Of a DNA stretch of 17,586 bases, positions 1 through 6,514 are shown one piece after another. Source of the stretch: JAAYZM01 sp964510785 (GTDB lineage Bacteria; Actinomycetota; Actinomycetes; Actinomycetales; Cellulomonadaceae); contig CAZECM010000060.1 in NCBI GenBank assembly GCA_964510785.1, positions 1 to 17,586 on the forward strand, written 5' to 3'. The position numbers were made by a program, and so were the translations under genes. Position 1 is the stretch's first letter; the number at the start of each line of letters is the position of its first letter. Below the pieces are notes generated by a model. It searched no databases, was not told the DNA's origin, and saw nothing but the letters and a program-made list of their open reading frames with translations.

Positions 1-372
1 GTCGTTGAAGTAGGCGGGCACGGTGATGACGGCGTCCGTCACGGGCTCACCGAGGTACTCCTCGGCGTCGCGCTTGAGCTTGCCGAGCACGCGCGCGGAG
101 ATCTCCTGCGACGTGTACTTCTTGTCGTCGATCTCGACGGACCAGTCCGTGCCCATGTGGCGCTTGACGGACGAGATGGTCCGGTCGACGTTCGTGACGG
201 CCTGCCGCTTGGCGACCTCGCCGACGAGCACCTCGCCGGTCTTGGAGAACGCGACGACGGACGGCGTGGTGCGCGCGCCCTCGGCGTTGGCGATGACGGT
301 GGGCTCGCCGCCCTCGAGGACGGAGACGACGGAGTTGGTGGTACCGAGGTCGATGCCGACTGCACGTGCCAT
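1..372 (-). CDS. dnaK: DnaK (Hsp70) chaperone, N-terminal part
   Basis: This is the first 124 residues of the ATP-dependent Hsp70 chaperone, which binds exposed hydrophobic stretches of client proteins together with DnaJ and GrpE. The gene runs off the left edge. Only part of the nucleotide-binding domain is present. The phosphate-1 motif GIDLGTTNS lies at residues 6-14, and VITVPAYFND closes the visible part at about 115-124. The ATG at 372 is the natural start: it is preceded by a GGAAGG ribosome-binding site about 8 nt upstream, and MARAVGIDLGTTNS is the canonical actinobacterial N-terminus. Two HAIR inverted repeats lie upstream, so HspR-type heat-shock repression is expected. In actinobacteria grpE, dnaJ and hspR usually follow dnaK; they would lie outside the window. 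Confidence 0.97.
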   Translation of the reverse strand, partial: MARAVGIDLGTTNSVVSVLEGGEPTVIANAEGARTTPSVVAFSKTGEVLVGEVAKRQAVTNVDRTISSVKRHMGTDWSVEIDDKKYTSQEISARVLGKLKRDAEEYLGEPVTDAVITVPAYFND

Positions 373-423
373 GGGTGATGCCTTCCTGACGGAGTTCTGC
401 TGGGCCCGGTGTCGCCGGGTCGC

Positions 424-444
424 GTTGAGTCAACCGGGCTCAAG
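424..444 (-). promoter_or_regulatory. HAIR operator 1 (HspR-binding inverted repeat)
   Basis: On the minus strand this reads CTTGAGC, 7 nt, ACTCAAC. The HspR-associated inverted repeat consensus is CTTGAGT-N7-ACTCAAG, so two bases differ. It sits 52 bp upstream of the dnaK start, where HspR is known to repress dnaK operons in actinobacteria. The role is inferred from the match and the position. Confidence 0.85.
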
Positions 445-486
445 TTTGCGCGCCGTCGCCCGCTCGCGCAAGTTCGCGGCCGCAAA

Positions 487-507
487 GTTGAGTCTGTATG
501 GCTCAAC
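487..507 (-). promoter_or_regulatory. HAIR operator 2 (HspR-binding inverted repeat)
   Basis: A second HAIR-like repeat on the minus strand: GTTGAGC, 7 nt, ACTCAAC. The arms differ from consensus mainly at the outermost base. Its centre is 63 bp from the centre of the first site, so two HspR dimers on the same face of the helix are possible. No convincing -10/-35 pair could be fixed around either site by eye. Confidence 0.8.
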
Positions 508-625
508 TCTCGGCGAACCTCAGTTGTTCCCGACAGCCCCCGCCGACTCCCCCCGACCACGCTCTCGCCGACGTCCTCGCGGCGCCACACCGTCACCCGA
601 CCCGGACCCTGCCGCCCAAACCTGT

Positions 626-736
626 CCGTCCGCGCACTCCTTGGGACTCAACTGACATAACAGACGCTTCTCTCGGCGTGTCGTTCGGCGTGTCGGCCCA
701 GAGTCATCACTCCGGCACCAAGGAGTGCGCGGACGG
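626..736. repeat. MITE/REP-like dispersed repeat, copy 1 (111 bp)
   Basis: The ends are inverted repeats. The left arm begins CCGTCCGCGCACTCC at 626; the right arm ends GGAGTGCGCGGACGG at 736, and 19 bp pair perfectly. The interior carries ACTCAA-C-TGACATAAC just inside the left arm and two GGCGTGTCG words 12 nt apart (675-683 and 687-695). The same layout recurs at 3063-3174 in the same orientation. No coding potential is seen. It lies about 120 bp upstream of the dnaK operators. A mobile or REP-type origin is inferred from the duplication and the terminal symmetry. Confidence 0.8.
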
Positions 737-879
737 CGAGATCGATGCGCGCACTCGCAGCAAGCTGCGCTGTCGGGGCCAGTGCGTGCTGGGTGTCCGC
801 GCACCTGGGGTGCGAAGCGCTGCTCAGGCGGGTGCGCCATCGCGCCTCGTGTGGCCGTAAGGGTCGTCCTGCCGCCCGT

Positions 880-1079
880 TGATGAACAGATCGCCGCGGT
901 CGGGCGTCGCGACGCGCAACGTGCGGTTGATAGGTCTCGGCGATGGCGGTGGCCGTGTGGCCGGCCGCAGTCAGGCGCTCGGAGAGCGAGTCGAGGAGCC
1001 GGCGTGGTTCGGCCAGGTCGGGCTGGTACCAGATCGGCAGTACGGCGAGTGGTCCGGCGGGCGCGGGTGGGGAGGCGGT
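880..1079 (-). pseudogene. Possible decayed gene fragment in the 737-1105 gap
   Basis: The gap between the repeat at 626-736 and the cold-shock gene holds no intact gene. One minus-strand frame from about 1079 to 919 reads like real protein: it includes the words LAVLPIWYQPDLAEPRRL and LSERLTAAGHTATAIAETYQ, with G/C at most third positions. It has no start codon or ribosome-binding site. A shifted frame just upstream (about 1080-1115) reads TWSELVADRLP, which could be the same gene before a frameshift. I do not recognise the family. The rest of the gap shows no feature I can support. Chance open frames are common at this GC content, so this is tentative. Confidence 0.25.
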
Positions 1080-1105
1080 CGGCGACGAGCTCGGACCACG
1101 TCGCG

Positions 1106-2116
1106 TCAGCGGCCGCGCACCCGTTCGACGCGGTCGGCCTGGGGTCCCCGATCACCCTGCTTGGTCGAGTACCGGACCCGGTCACCCTCCTCGAGGTGGT
1201 CCTCACCCTTGAGGGACGAGACGTGCACGAAGAGGTCCGCACCGCCGTCGTCGGGCTTGATGAAGCCGAAGCCTCGATCCGCGTCGAAGCGAGTGACGAC
1301 GCCTTGACCGCCACGCGAGCCGCCCGAGTCCGCACCGCGCTGCGAGCCTGCGGACCCACCGCGCGGGGAGTCCGGGCGGCCGCCACGCGGGGACCGCTCG
1401 AACCCACCGCGCGAGTCGCCCCGGGGAGCCGATCCTGAGCCGCGTCGCGGCGAGGAACCCCGCACGATCCGCACGTCGCGGCCCTGAGGCCCCTTGTCCC
1501 CCGGGACGGTCTCGAAGGTCACGCGGTCGCCCTCGGAGAGCTCGGTCAACCCACCGCCGAGCGAGCGCACGTGGACGAAGACGTCCGCGCCACCCGACTC
1601 GGGCGTGACGAAGCCGAAGCCCTTGTCCGCGTCGTACCAGGACACGGTGCCGTCAGCCCCGTCGGACGCCGCCGGCTTGGCCGCAGCGGCGAGCGGCAGC
1701 AGATTCTCGGCCTGCGGCCCCTTCTCCCCGGGAACGACGAGGAACGCGACCCGCTGGCCTTCTGCGACCACGCCGCCGCCCACGATGGCCGAGCTGTGCA
1801 GGAAGATCTCGGTGCCGCCGCCGTCGGGCGTGATGAAGCCGTACCCCTTGGCGGGCTCGTACCAGCTGACGGTGCCGAGCACGCCCAGAGCCGCGCCGGG
1901 GGCCTGGTCGCCCGTGACCCGGACCCGGCGCGCTTGGGGCCCGCGATCGCCCTCGCCCAGCTCGAACTCCACCGCCTGCCCCTCACGGAGCACCTTCGGC
2001 TCGGCGCCCCCGACGATCTCGGAGGCGTGGACGAACAGGTCGTCCGCGCCGTCCTCGAGGGCGAGGAAGCCGAAGCCCCGCTCGGCGTCGAACCAGCGGA
2101 CAGTTCCTTGGGGCAC
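1106..2116 (-). CDS. Cold-shock protein with four CSD modules and an RGG-rich linker
   Basis: A 336-residue protein made of four cold-shock (OB-fold, single-stranded nucleic acid binding) domains at about 1-67, 79-140, 155-218 and 271-333. Each has an RNP1-like GFGF/GYGF core (RGFGF, KGYGF, KGFGF, RGFGF) and an RNP2-like FVH/FLH. A linker of about 50 residues (219-270) is rich in RGG, PRGG and SRGG and is almost free of hydrophobic residues. Typical bacterial Csp proteins have one CSD of about 67 residues. A longer open frame extends upstream, but the GTG at 2116 is chosen: VPQGTVRWFD matches the usual Csp N-terminus, and GAGGAG lies 6 nt before it. A role as RNA chaperone or translation modulator is inferred. 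It is divergent from the gene at 2308, with an iterated operator-like palindrome between them. Confidence 0.9.
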   Translation of the reverse strand: MPQGTVRWFDAERGFGFLALEDGADDLFVHASEIVGGAEPKVLREGQAVEFELGEGDRGPQARRVRVTGDQAPGAALGVLGTVSWYEPAKGYGFITPDGGGTEIFLHSSAIVGGGVVAEGQRVAFLVVPGEKGPQAENLLPLAAAAKPAASDGADGTVSWYDADKGFGFVTPESGGADVFVHVRSLGGGLTELSEGDRVTFETVPGDKGPQGRDVRIVRGSSPRRGSGSAPRGDSRGGFERSPRGGRPDSPRGGSAGSQRGADSGGSRGGQGVVTRFDADRGFGFIKPDDGGADLFVHVSSLKGEDHLEEGDRVRYSTKQGDRGPQADRVERVRGR

Positions 2117-2209
2117 GGCGGACTCCTCGTCAAAGTGATGCTTGCAGTCTCCAGTGTCCCCGACTGCGGCCGAGGCGCGCTCCACGAACCTGTGGCGGTT
2201 GATGTGAGG

Positions 2210-2273
2210 ATCTACTGCAACATCTACTGCAGAGCTCGTTCGCCAGTAGATGTTGCAGTAGATGTTCCAGTAG
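2210..2273. promoter_or_regulatory. Iterated palindromic operator between divergent genes
   Basis: The arm ATCTACTGCAACATCTACTG (2210-2229) is perfectly inverted at 2244-2263, with a 14-nt centre. The right side is also a tandem array: CAGTAGATGTTG (2244-2255), CAGTAGATGTTC (2256-2267), then CAGTAG (2268-2273). It ends 34 bp before the ATG at 2308 and lies about 94 bp upstream of the cold-shock start, so it can sit on promoters of both genes. The regulator is unknown. There is no terminal T run, so a terminator is unlikely. Confidence 0.7.
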
Positions 2274-2307
2274 CCAGGTCCATGCCACCGAGCCGGAGGT
2301 CGACGCC

Positions 2308-2973
2308 ATGAGCACACGCCTGAGCGACACCCAGCTGCGCGCCCTGATGCGCGAGGCCCGCACGACGCTCGCGGACGAGCTCGCGACGCTGACCGACGCG
2401 CAGTGGCACCACCAGAGCCTGTGCGGCGAGTGGGACGTCGAGCACGTCGTGGCCCACCTGATTGCCGGGGCGAGCACGGGCCAGTGGGCGTGGTTCCGCT
2501 CGATCGTCGCCGCGGGCTTCCGCCCGGCCGTGCACAACCAACGGCGGCTGCGCGAGCACCTCGGCGCCACGCCCGCGCAGACGCTCGAGAACTTCCGGGC
2601 GATCATCGACTCGACCACGACGCCGTCCAAGCACTCGGTCGCCTACCTCGGCGAGGTCCTGGTCCACGGCCAGGACATCCGCCGGCCGCTCGGCCTGCCC
2701 CTCGAGCCAGACGTCGCGGCGCTCACCCCGGTGGCCGGCTTCTTCGCCAAACGAGACTTCGCTGTCGCAAGCGCCTCGGTCGCGAAGGGCCTCGCACTGC
2801 GGGCCACCGATGGGCCCTTCACCGCGGGCGGGGGTCCCGGGGTGTCCGGTCCCACGCTCGCGCTCGTCATGACCCTGGCGGGTCGGCCGGCATACCTGGA
2901 TCAGCTCGAGGGGCCGGGCGTGGCAGTCCTCGAAGGGCGCATCGGCCAGCCCTCGCCGTCGTCGTCGGCCTGA
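2308..2973 (+). CDS. DinB-like / maleylpyruvate isomerase family protein (TIGR03083-type)
   Basis: A 221-residue protein of the DinB-like four-helix-bundle superfamily. In actinobacteria this group includes mycothiol-dependent enzymes such as maleylpyruvate isomerase. Features seen: the family-typical CGEWDVEHVVAHLI segment near residues 40-53 with candidate metal ligand H51, and GEVLVHGQDIRRPLG near 113-127 with a second conserved His and Asp. These fit the usual triple-His metal site. The exact reaction cannot be read from the sequence; thiol transfer or isomerisation with mycothiol is the family expectation. The ATG at 2308 has GGAGG 8 nt upstream. The C-terminus ends in a low-complexity Ser tail. 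It is transcribed away from the cold-shock gene and probably regulated through the repeat at 2210-2273. Confidence 0.85.
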   Translation: MSTRLSDTQLRALMREARTTLADELATLTDAQWHHQSLCGEWDVEHVVAHLIAGASTGQWAWFRSIVAAGFRPAVHNQRRLREHLGATPAQTLENFRAIIDSTTTPSKHSVAYLGEVLVHGQDIRRPLGLPLEPDVAALTPVAGFFAKRDFAVASASVAKGLALRATDGPFTAGGGPGVSGPTLALVMTLAGRPAYLDQLEGPGVAVLEGRIGQPSPSSSA

Positions 2974-3062
2974 CGCACTCCCCGCTCGAGCCACCTCTCC
3001 CCACACCCACACCGCCCCACGCCCCCGCACCACCCCACACCCACGGACGCGCACCGGCTGAG

Positions 3063-3174
3063 CCGTCCGCGCACTCCGTGGTACTCAAGTGACATAACGT
3101 CCCGTCCGCACGGCGTGTCGCCTGGCGTGTCGCACCTGCAGTCGCCACTCCAGCACCAAGGAGTGCGCGGACGG
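3063..3174. repeat. MITE/REP-like dispersed repeat, copy 2 (112 bp)
   Basis: Same architecture and orientation as 626-736. The left arm CCGTCCGCGCACTCCGTGGT (3063-3082) pairs with the right arm ending at 3174 over 20 bp with one mismatch. Inside are ACTCAAGTGACATAAC and two GGCGTGTCG words 12 nt apart (3112-3120 and 3124-3132). The interior differs from copy 1 at many positions while the arms are nearly identical. The rest of the 2974-3403 gap holds a C-rich CCCCACACCC-type stretch (about 3000-3050) and the short repeats listed separately; no gene is seen there. Confidence 0.8.
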
Positions 3175-3265
3175 CTCCGGACGATGGGCTGGAGGGCACA
3201 GATCTGGGTCGGTGTGCGCATGGACAGCTGGATGGACGCGGACGGCTCAGGGCGATGGGGCTGGA
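3167..3265. repeat. Short imperfect direct repeat, 71-bp period
   Basis: GCGGACGGCTC followed by a CGATGGG-like and GCTGGA word occurs at 3167-3193 and again at 3238-3265. The first copy starts inside the right arm of the 112-bp repeat, so the right flank may be a partial duplication. A separate 10-bp unit GCACCCCACG occurs twice in tandem at 3331-3350. No function is evident. Confidence 0.45.
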
Positions 3266-3403
3266 CGGGCGGGGGGTGGCGGGCCGGCGGCGTGATGGGG
3301 CGACCGAGCGACGAGGACGCGCGGGTCACGGCACCCCACGGCACCCCACGGCATCTCATGGCAACACCTGGCCCGCCCCGCACCCGGCCAGTACGTTGGC
3401 GAC

Positions 3404-4723
3404 ATGACCTGGTTCAGCCACGAGGCGTCCCTCATCACCCGGCCCGAGATCGAGTCGCTCCTGGCCCGCATGCTCGAGGAGGCGAAGGAACGGCTGGGCA
3501 TCGAGGCGTACCGCCGCGTGCTCCTGCTCCCCCCGGACATCACTCGGGCCCACGCGGGGCTCGGCTGGATGACCGAGCACGTGTACCGCCTGCTCGACGG
3601 CGCGGGCGCGGAGGTGCACGTCATCCCCACGCTCGGCCAGCACGTGCCGCACACGTCCGAGGACAACACGTGGATGTTCGGCTCGATCCCCGAGGAGCGC
3701 ATCCACGCCCACGACTGGAAGAACGGCGTCACGCACGTCGGGACGGTCCCCGCGGAGTTCGTCCGCGAGCGCACGGGCGGCGCGGTGGACTGGGAGATCC
3801 CCGTGGACCTCAACACGATGACGGTCACGGAGCAGTGGGACCTCATCGTCAACCTCGGCCACGTGGTGCCGCACGAGGTGCTCGGCTTCGCGAACCACAA
3901 CAAGAACTATCTGATCGGCCTGGGCGGCAAGCGCACGCTCGGCGCCTCGCACATGGCCTCGGCCGTGTACGGGATCGAGAACAACCTCGGCAACCTGCTC
4001 ACCCCGGTGCGTGCGTGCTTCAACTACGCCGAGGACCACTTCCTGGGCGACCTGCCCGACGTCTACTTCCAGGTGGTCATGCGGTACGACGACGACGGCG
4101 CACTCGTGCACACCGGTGTGTACGTGGGTGACGACCTGGAGACCTACGAGGACGCCGCGCACGCCTCGCTCGCCCAGAACATCACGCAGTTCGACGAGCC
4201 CGTCCGCAAGATCGTCGCCGTGATGCAGGCCGACGAGTTCCGGGCCACGTGGGTCGCCAACAAGGCCGTGTACCGCACGCGCATGGCGATCGCCGACGGC
4301 GGTGAGCTCCTCGTGATCGCCCCCGGGGTGGAACGCTTCGGCGAGCAGCCCGAGGTGGACGCGCTCATCCGCAAGTACGGGTACCTGAGCCAGTCCGAGG
4401 TCGTCGCGCTCTACGAGACGCAGGCGGACATGCAGGACATCCCCCACGGCACGGCCCACCTGGTGCACGGCTCCGCCGAGGGGCGGTTCACGATCACGTA
4501 CGCGCCCGGGGCGCTCTCGCGCGAGGACATCGAGTCGGTGGGCTACGAGTACATGGACCTCGACGAGGCGCTCGCCCGCTACGACCCCGAGACCTTGCGC
4601 GAGGGGTGGAACACGATGTCCGACGGCGAGGAGATCTTCTTCATCTCCACCCCGTCTGCTGGGTTGTGGGCCACCCGCGAGAAGCTCGACCTGCGCGCCT
4701 CTCACGAGCTGCACGAGAGCTGA
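3404..4723 (+). CDS. LarA-family nickel-pincer racemase/epimerase homologue
   Basis: A 439-residue protein of the lactate racemase (LarA, DUF2088) superfamily, which interconverts 2-hydroxy acids using the covalently bound Ni-pincer nucleotide cofactor. DITR at 45-48 corresponds to the substrate-binding DxTR motif. H157, K167 and H183 have the same +10/+26 spacing as H174, K184 and H200 of Lactobacillus plantarum LarA (proton relay, cofactor-attachment Lys, Ni ligand). H80 or H83 would match H108. Length fits the family (about 425). The cytoplasmic enzyme should need LarB, LarC and LarE for cofactor synthesis, and none is in the window. The substrate is unknown because the superfamily includes racemases for other hydroxy acids. 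The ATG at 3404 has no strong ribosome-binding site, so the start is less certain than the family call. Confidence 0.85.
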   Translation: MTWFSHEASLITRPEIESLLARMLEEAKERLGIEAYRRVLLLPPDITRAHAGLGWMTEHVYRLLDGAGAEVHVIPTLGQHVPHTSEDNTWMFGSIPEERIHAHDWKNGVTHVGTVPAEFVRERTGGAVDWEIPVDLNTMTVTEQWDLIVNLGHVVPHEVLGFANHNKNYLIGLGGKRTLGASHMASAVYGIENNLGNLLTPVRACFNYAEDHFLGDLPDVYFQVVMRYDDDGALVHTGVYVGDDLETYEDAAHASLAQNITQFDEPVRKIVAVMQADEFRATWVANKAVYRTRMAIADGGELLVIAPGVERFGEQPEVDALIRKYGYLSQSEVVALYETQADMQDIPHGTAHLVHGSAEGRFTITYAPGALSREDIESVGYEYMDLDEALARYDPETLREGWNTMSDGEEIFFISTPSAGLWATREKLDLRASHELHES

Positions 4724-4788
4724 CCCCTGAACTGCTGCGAGACCACGTCTCACTGAGTGGACCCATCCACCGCCGCGCCCAAGTTCCA

Positions 4789-4813
4789 TCGAAAGTTGTA
4801 GTTGGACTTTCGA
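4789..4813. promoter_or_regulatory. Inverted repeat with CGAAAGT/ACTTTCG arms, candidate xylan-response site
   Basis: TCGAAAGT, 9 nt, ACTTTCGA is a perfect 8-bp inverted repeat in the 345-bp gap between the LarA-like gene and the xylanase. The arms resemble the CGAAACTTTCG motif known upstream of Streptomyces xylanase genes. It lies about 255 bp upstream of the xylanase start, so it could also be a small hairpin behind the LarA-like gene. The rest of the gap shows no gene. Confidence 0.5.
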
Positions 4814-4892
4814 CACTTTCTCTACTTCGCGCCATCATTGGGATGGGATCGCGCCCATCCCGCGCACCCTTCCGCAGCTCCCACCCGACTCG

Positions 4893-4902
4893 CGAACTTT
4901 CG
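4893..4902. promoter_or_regulatory. CGAACTTTCG half-palindrome, candidate xylan-response box
   Basis: CGAACTTTCG is the Streptomyces xylanase box CGAAACTTTCG lacking one A, framed by G and C to give GCGAACTTTCGC. It lies about 165 bp upstream of the xylanase start. Functional assignment is by resemblance only. Confidence 0.4.
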
Positions 4903-5014
4903 CAGAATCTGGCCGTTCTCCGGTGGCAAGCCGGTCCGTTCTGAGGCACCTTGTCCCTTACCAGCCCACTCGGCGACTTGATCCTGGTGCGGGCAGGTGG
5001 GGCTCAGGGGTCGA

Positions 5015-5045
5015 TTCTGATGACTCGGTGGCCCCGATAGTTTCG
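5015..5045 (+). promoter_or_regulatory. Candidate xylanase promoter with overlapping xylan-response operator
   Basis: A TAGTTT -10 (5038-5043) lies 17 nt after a weak TTCTGA -35 (5015-5020). The -10 is embedded in CGATAGTTTCG (5035-5045), which matches the reverse complement of CGAAACTTTCG at 10 of 11 bases. A LacI-type xylan repressor bound here would block the -10. Transcription would start near 5050, leaving a short leader with AAAGGAG (5057-5063) 5 nt before the ATG. Confidence 0.55.
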
Positions 5046-5068
5046 GCACTACGCACAAAGGAGTGCAC

Positions 5069-6397
5069 ATGTCTCACAGCACCATTCGCAGCGACACGGG
5101 CGCTGGTCGCCGTCGTCGTCGGAAGGTCAGTCCCCTGACCGCCATCGCGTCCGCCGTCGGCCTCGTCGCCGCGGCGCTCGCTCTCGCGGCGCCGGCCCAG
5201 GCGCAGACCGTCACGGAGAACTCGACGGGCACTCACAACGGGTACTTCTACACCCACTGGACCGACTCGCCCGGCACGGCGTCGATCACCCTCGGCGCGG
5301 GCGGCAGCTACTCGACCCAGTGGAGCAACACGAACAACTTCGTCTCCGGCAAGGGCTGGGCCACCGGCTCGCGTCGCACGATCAGCTACACCGCCCAGTT
5401 CAACCCGCAGGGCAACAGCTACCTCACCCTGTACGGGTGGACGCGCGGTCCGCTCGTCGAGTACTACATCGTCGAGAGCTGGGGCACCTACCGGCCCACC
5501 GGTACCCACATGGGGACCGTCACGAGCGACGGCGGCACGTACGACATCTACCGCACCCAGCGCGTGAACCAGCCGTCGATCGAAGGCACCGCGACGTTCT
5601 ACCAGTTCTGGTCCGTGCGTCAGAGCAAGCGGACGAGCGGCACCATCACCGTCGGCAACCACTTCGACGCGTGGGCATCTAGGGGCATGAACCTCGGCAG
5701 CCACGACTACCAGGTCATGGCGACGGAGGGTTATCAGTCGAGCGGTTCCTCGTCGGTCACCGTGAGCGAGGGCTCCGGGGGCGGCGGCGGTGGCGGTGAC
5801 GGTGGAGGCGGCGGCGGGAACAACGGCGGGGGCGGCACCGGCTCCTCGAACGGCTGCACCGCGACCGTCACTCGCGGCGACTCGTGGGGCGACCGCTTCA
5901 ACGTCAACGTCTCGATCTCCGGGTCCTCCGCGTGGACCGCGACGCTCCGCCTCGCCTCGGGTCAGAGCCTGCAGAACAGCTGGAACGCGAGCGTCTCCGG
6001 CTCCGGCTCGACCCTCACGGCCACGCCCAACGGCGCCGGCAACAACTTCGGCGTCACGCTCTACTCGAACGGCAACACCACCTTGCCCACGGTCGACTGC
6101 GCGGCCTCCGGCTCCGGTGGCGGCGGGGGTGGTGGCGGCAGCTGCACCGTGACCGTCACGCGCGGCCAGGAGTGGAGCGACCGCTTCAACGTCTCCTACT
6201 CCGTGAGCGGTTCGAGCTCGTGGGTCGTGCGCGTCACGACCAACGGGCAGAGCGTCCAGAACTCCTGGAACGCCTCCGTCTCCTCGAGCGGGAACACCGT
6301 GACGGCGCGCCCGAACGGCTCGGGCAGCAGCTTCGGCATCACCTTCTACAAGAACGGCAACAACAGCACGCCGAGCGCGACCTGCTCGACGAGCTAG
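5069..6397 (+). CDS. Secreted GH11 endo-1,4-beta-xylanase with two CBM2b modules
   Basis: A 442-residue extracellular endoxylanase that cleaves beta-1,4 bonds in xylan. Signal peptide: Arg-rich n-region RRRRRK (14-19), hydrophobic core, likely cleavage AQA|Q after residue 45. The GH11 domain (about 47-233) has nucleophile E131 in PLVEYY and acid/base E220 in ATEGYQS. Two Gly-rich linkers precede two CBM2b modules (about 263-344 and 359-439), each bracketed by Cys pairs (C263/C344, C359/C439). Each keeps the two surface Trp (W273/W305, W369/W400) and the WxDR Arg (R276, R372) that in Cellulomonas fimi Xyn11A sets xylan rather than cellulose specificity. That enzyme has a CE4 esterase between its modules, which is absent here. 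The ATG at 5069 has AAAGGAG 5 nt upstream; a GTG two codons earlier overlaps that site. Induction by xylan is likely. Confidence 0.96.
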   Translation: MSHSTIRSDTGAGRRRRRKVSPLTAIASAVGLVAAALALAAPAQAQTVTENSTGTHNGYFYTHWTDSPGTASITLGAGGSYSTQWSNTNNFVSGKGWATGSRRTISYTAQFNPQGNSYLTLYGWTRGPLVEYYIVESWGTYRPTGTHMGTVTSDGGTYDIYRTQRVNQPSIEGTATFYQFWSVRQSKRTSGTITVGNHFDAWASRGMNLGSHDYQVMATEGYQSSGSSSVTVSEGSGGGGGGGDGGGGGGNNGGGGTGSSNGCTATVTRGDSWGDRFNVNVSISGSSAWTATLRLASGQSLQNSWNASVSGSGSTLTATPNGAGNNFGVTLYSNGNTTLPTVDCAASGSGGGGGGGGSCTVTVTRGQEWSDRFNVSYSVSGSSSWVVRVTTNGQSVQNSWNASVSSSGNTVTARPNGSGSSFGITFYKNGNNSTPSATCSTS

Positions 6398-6403
6398 ACC
6401 CGT

Positions 6404-6446
6404 GGCCGACGGCGGGTGTCGGAGCTCCCCGCCCCCGCCGTCGGCC
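6404..6446 (+). terminator. Rho-independent-type terminator after the xylanase
   Basis: A perfect 13-bp GC-rich stem (GGCCGACGGCGGG with CCCGCCGTCGGCC) around a 17-nt loop begins 7 bp after the xylanase stop and is followed by a short T-containing tail (ATTCTTT). It also lies downstream of the convergent DUF2306 gene and may serve both. Confidence 0.8.
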
Positions 6447-6514
6447 CGGATTCTTTGTCCGACGACGGGCCCCGGCTTCGTGTTCGACGGCGAGACCCGA
6501 CGGCGATGTCCGTC

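Noticed and set aside
641..660. ACTCAACTGACAT in the 111-bp repeat as a third HAIR half-site
   Set aside because: There is no inverted CTTGAGT partner at 7-nt spacing, and the same word occurs in the repeat copy at 3063 far from any heat-shock gene.
2210..2273. CRISPR array or replication iterons
   Set aside because: There are too few units, no unique spacers, no cas or replication genes, and a palindromic rather than purely tandem layout; a promoter operator fits better.
2117..2317. N-terminal extension of the cold-shock protein
   Set aside because: It would translate the palindromic operator (NIYCNIYW) and has no ribosome-binding site; a GTG with GAGGAG begins right at the first CSD.
3356..4816. 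486-residue minus-strand open frame opposite the LarA-like gene
   Set aside because: It is an antisense shadow: the plus strand carries conserved LarA motifs and the minus translation is a low-complexity Arg/Val/His-rich chain.
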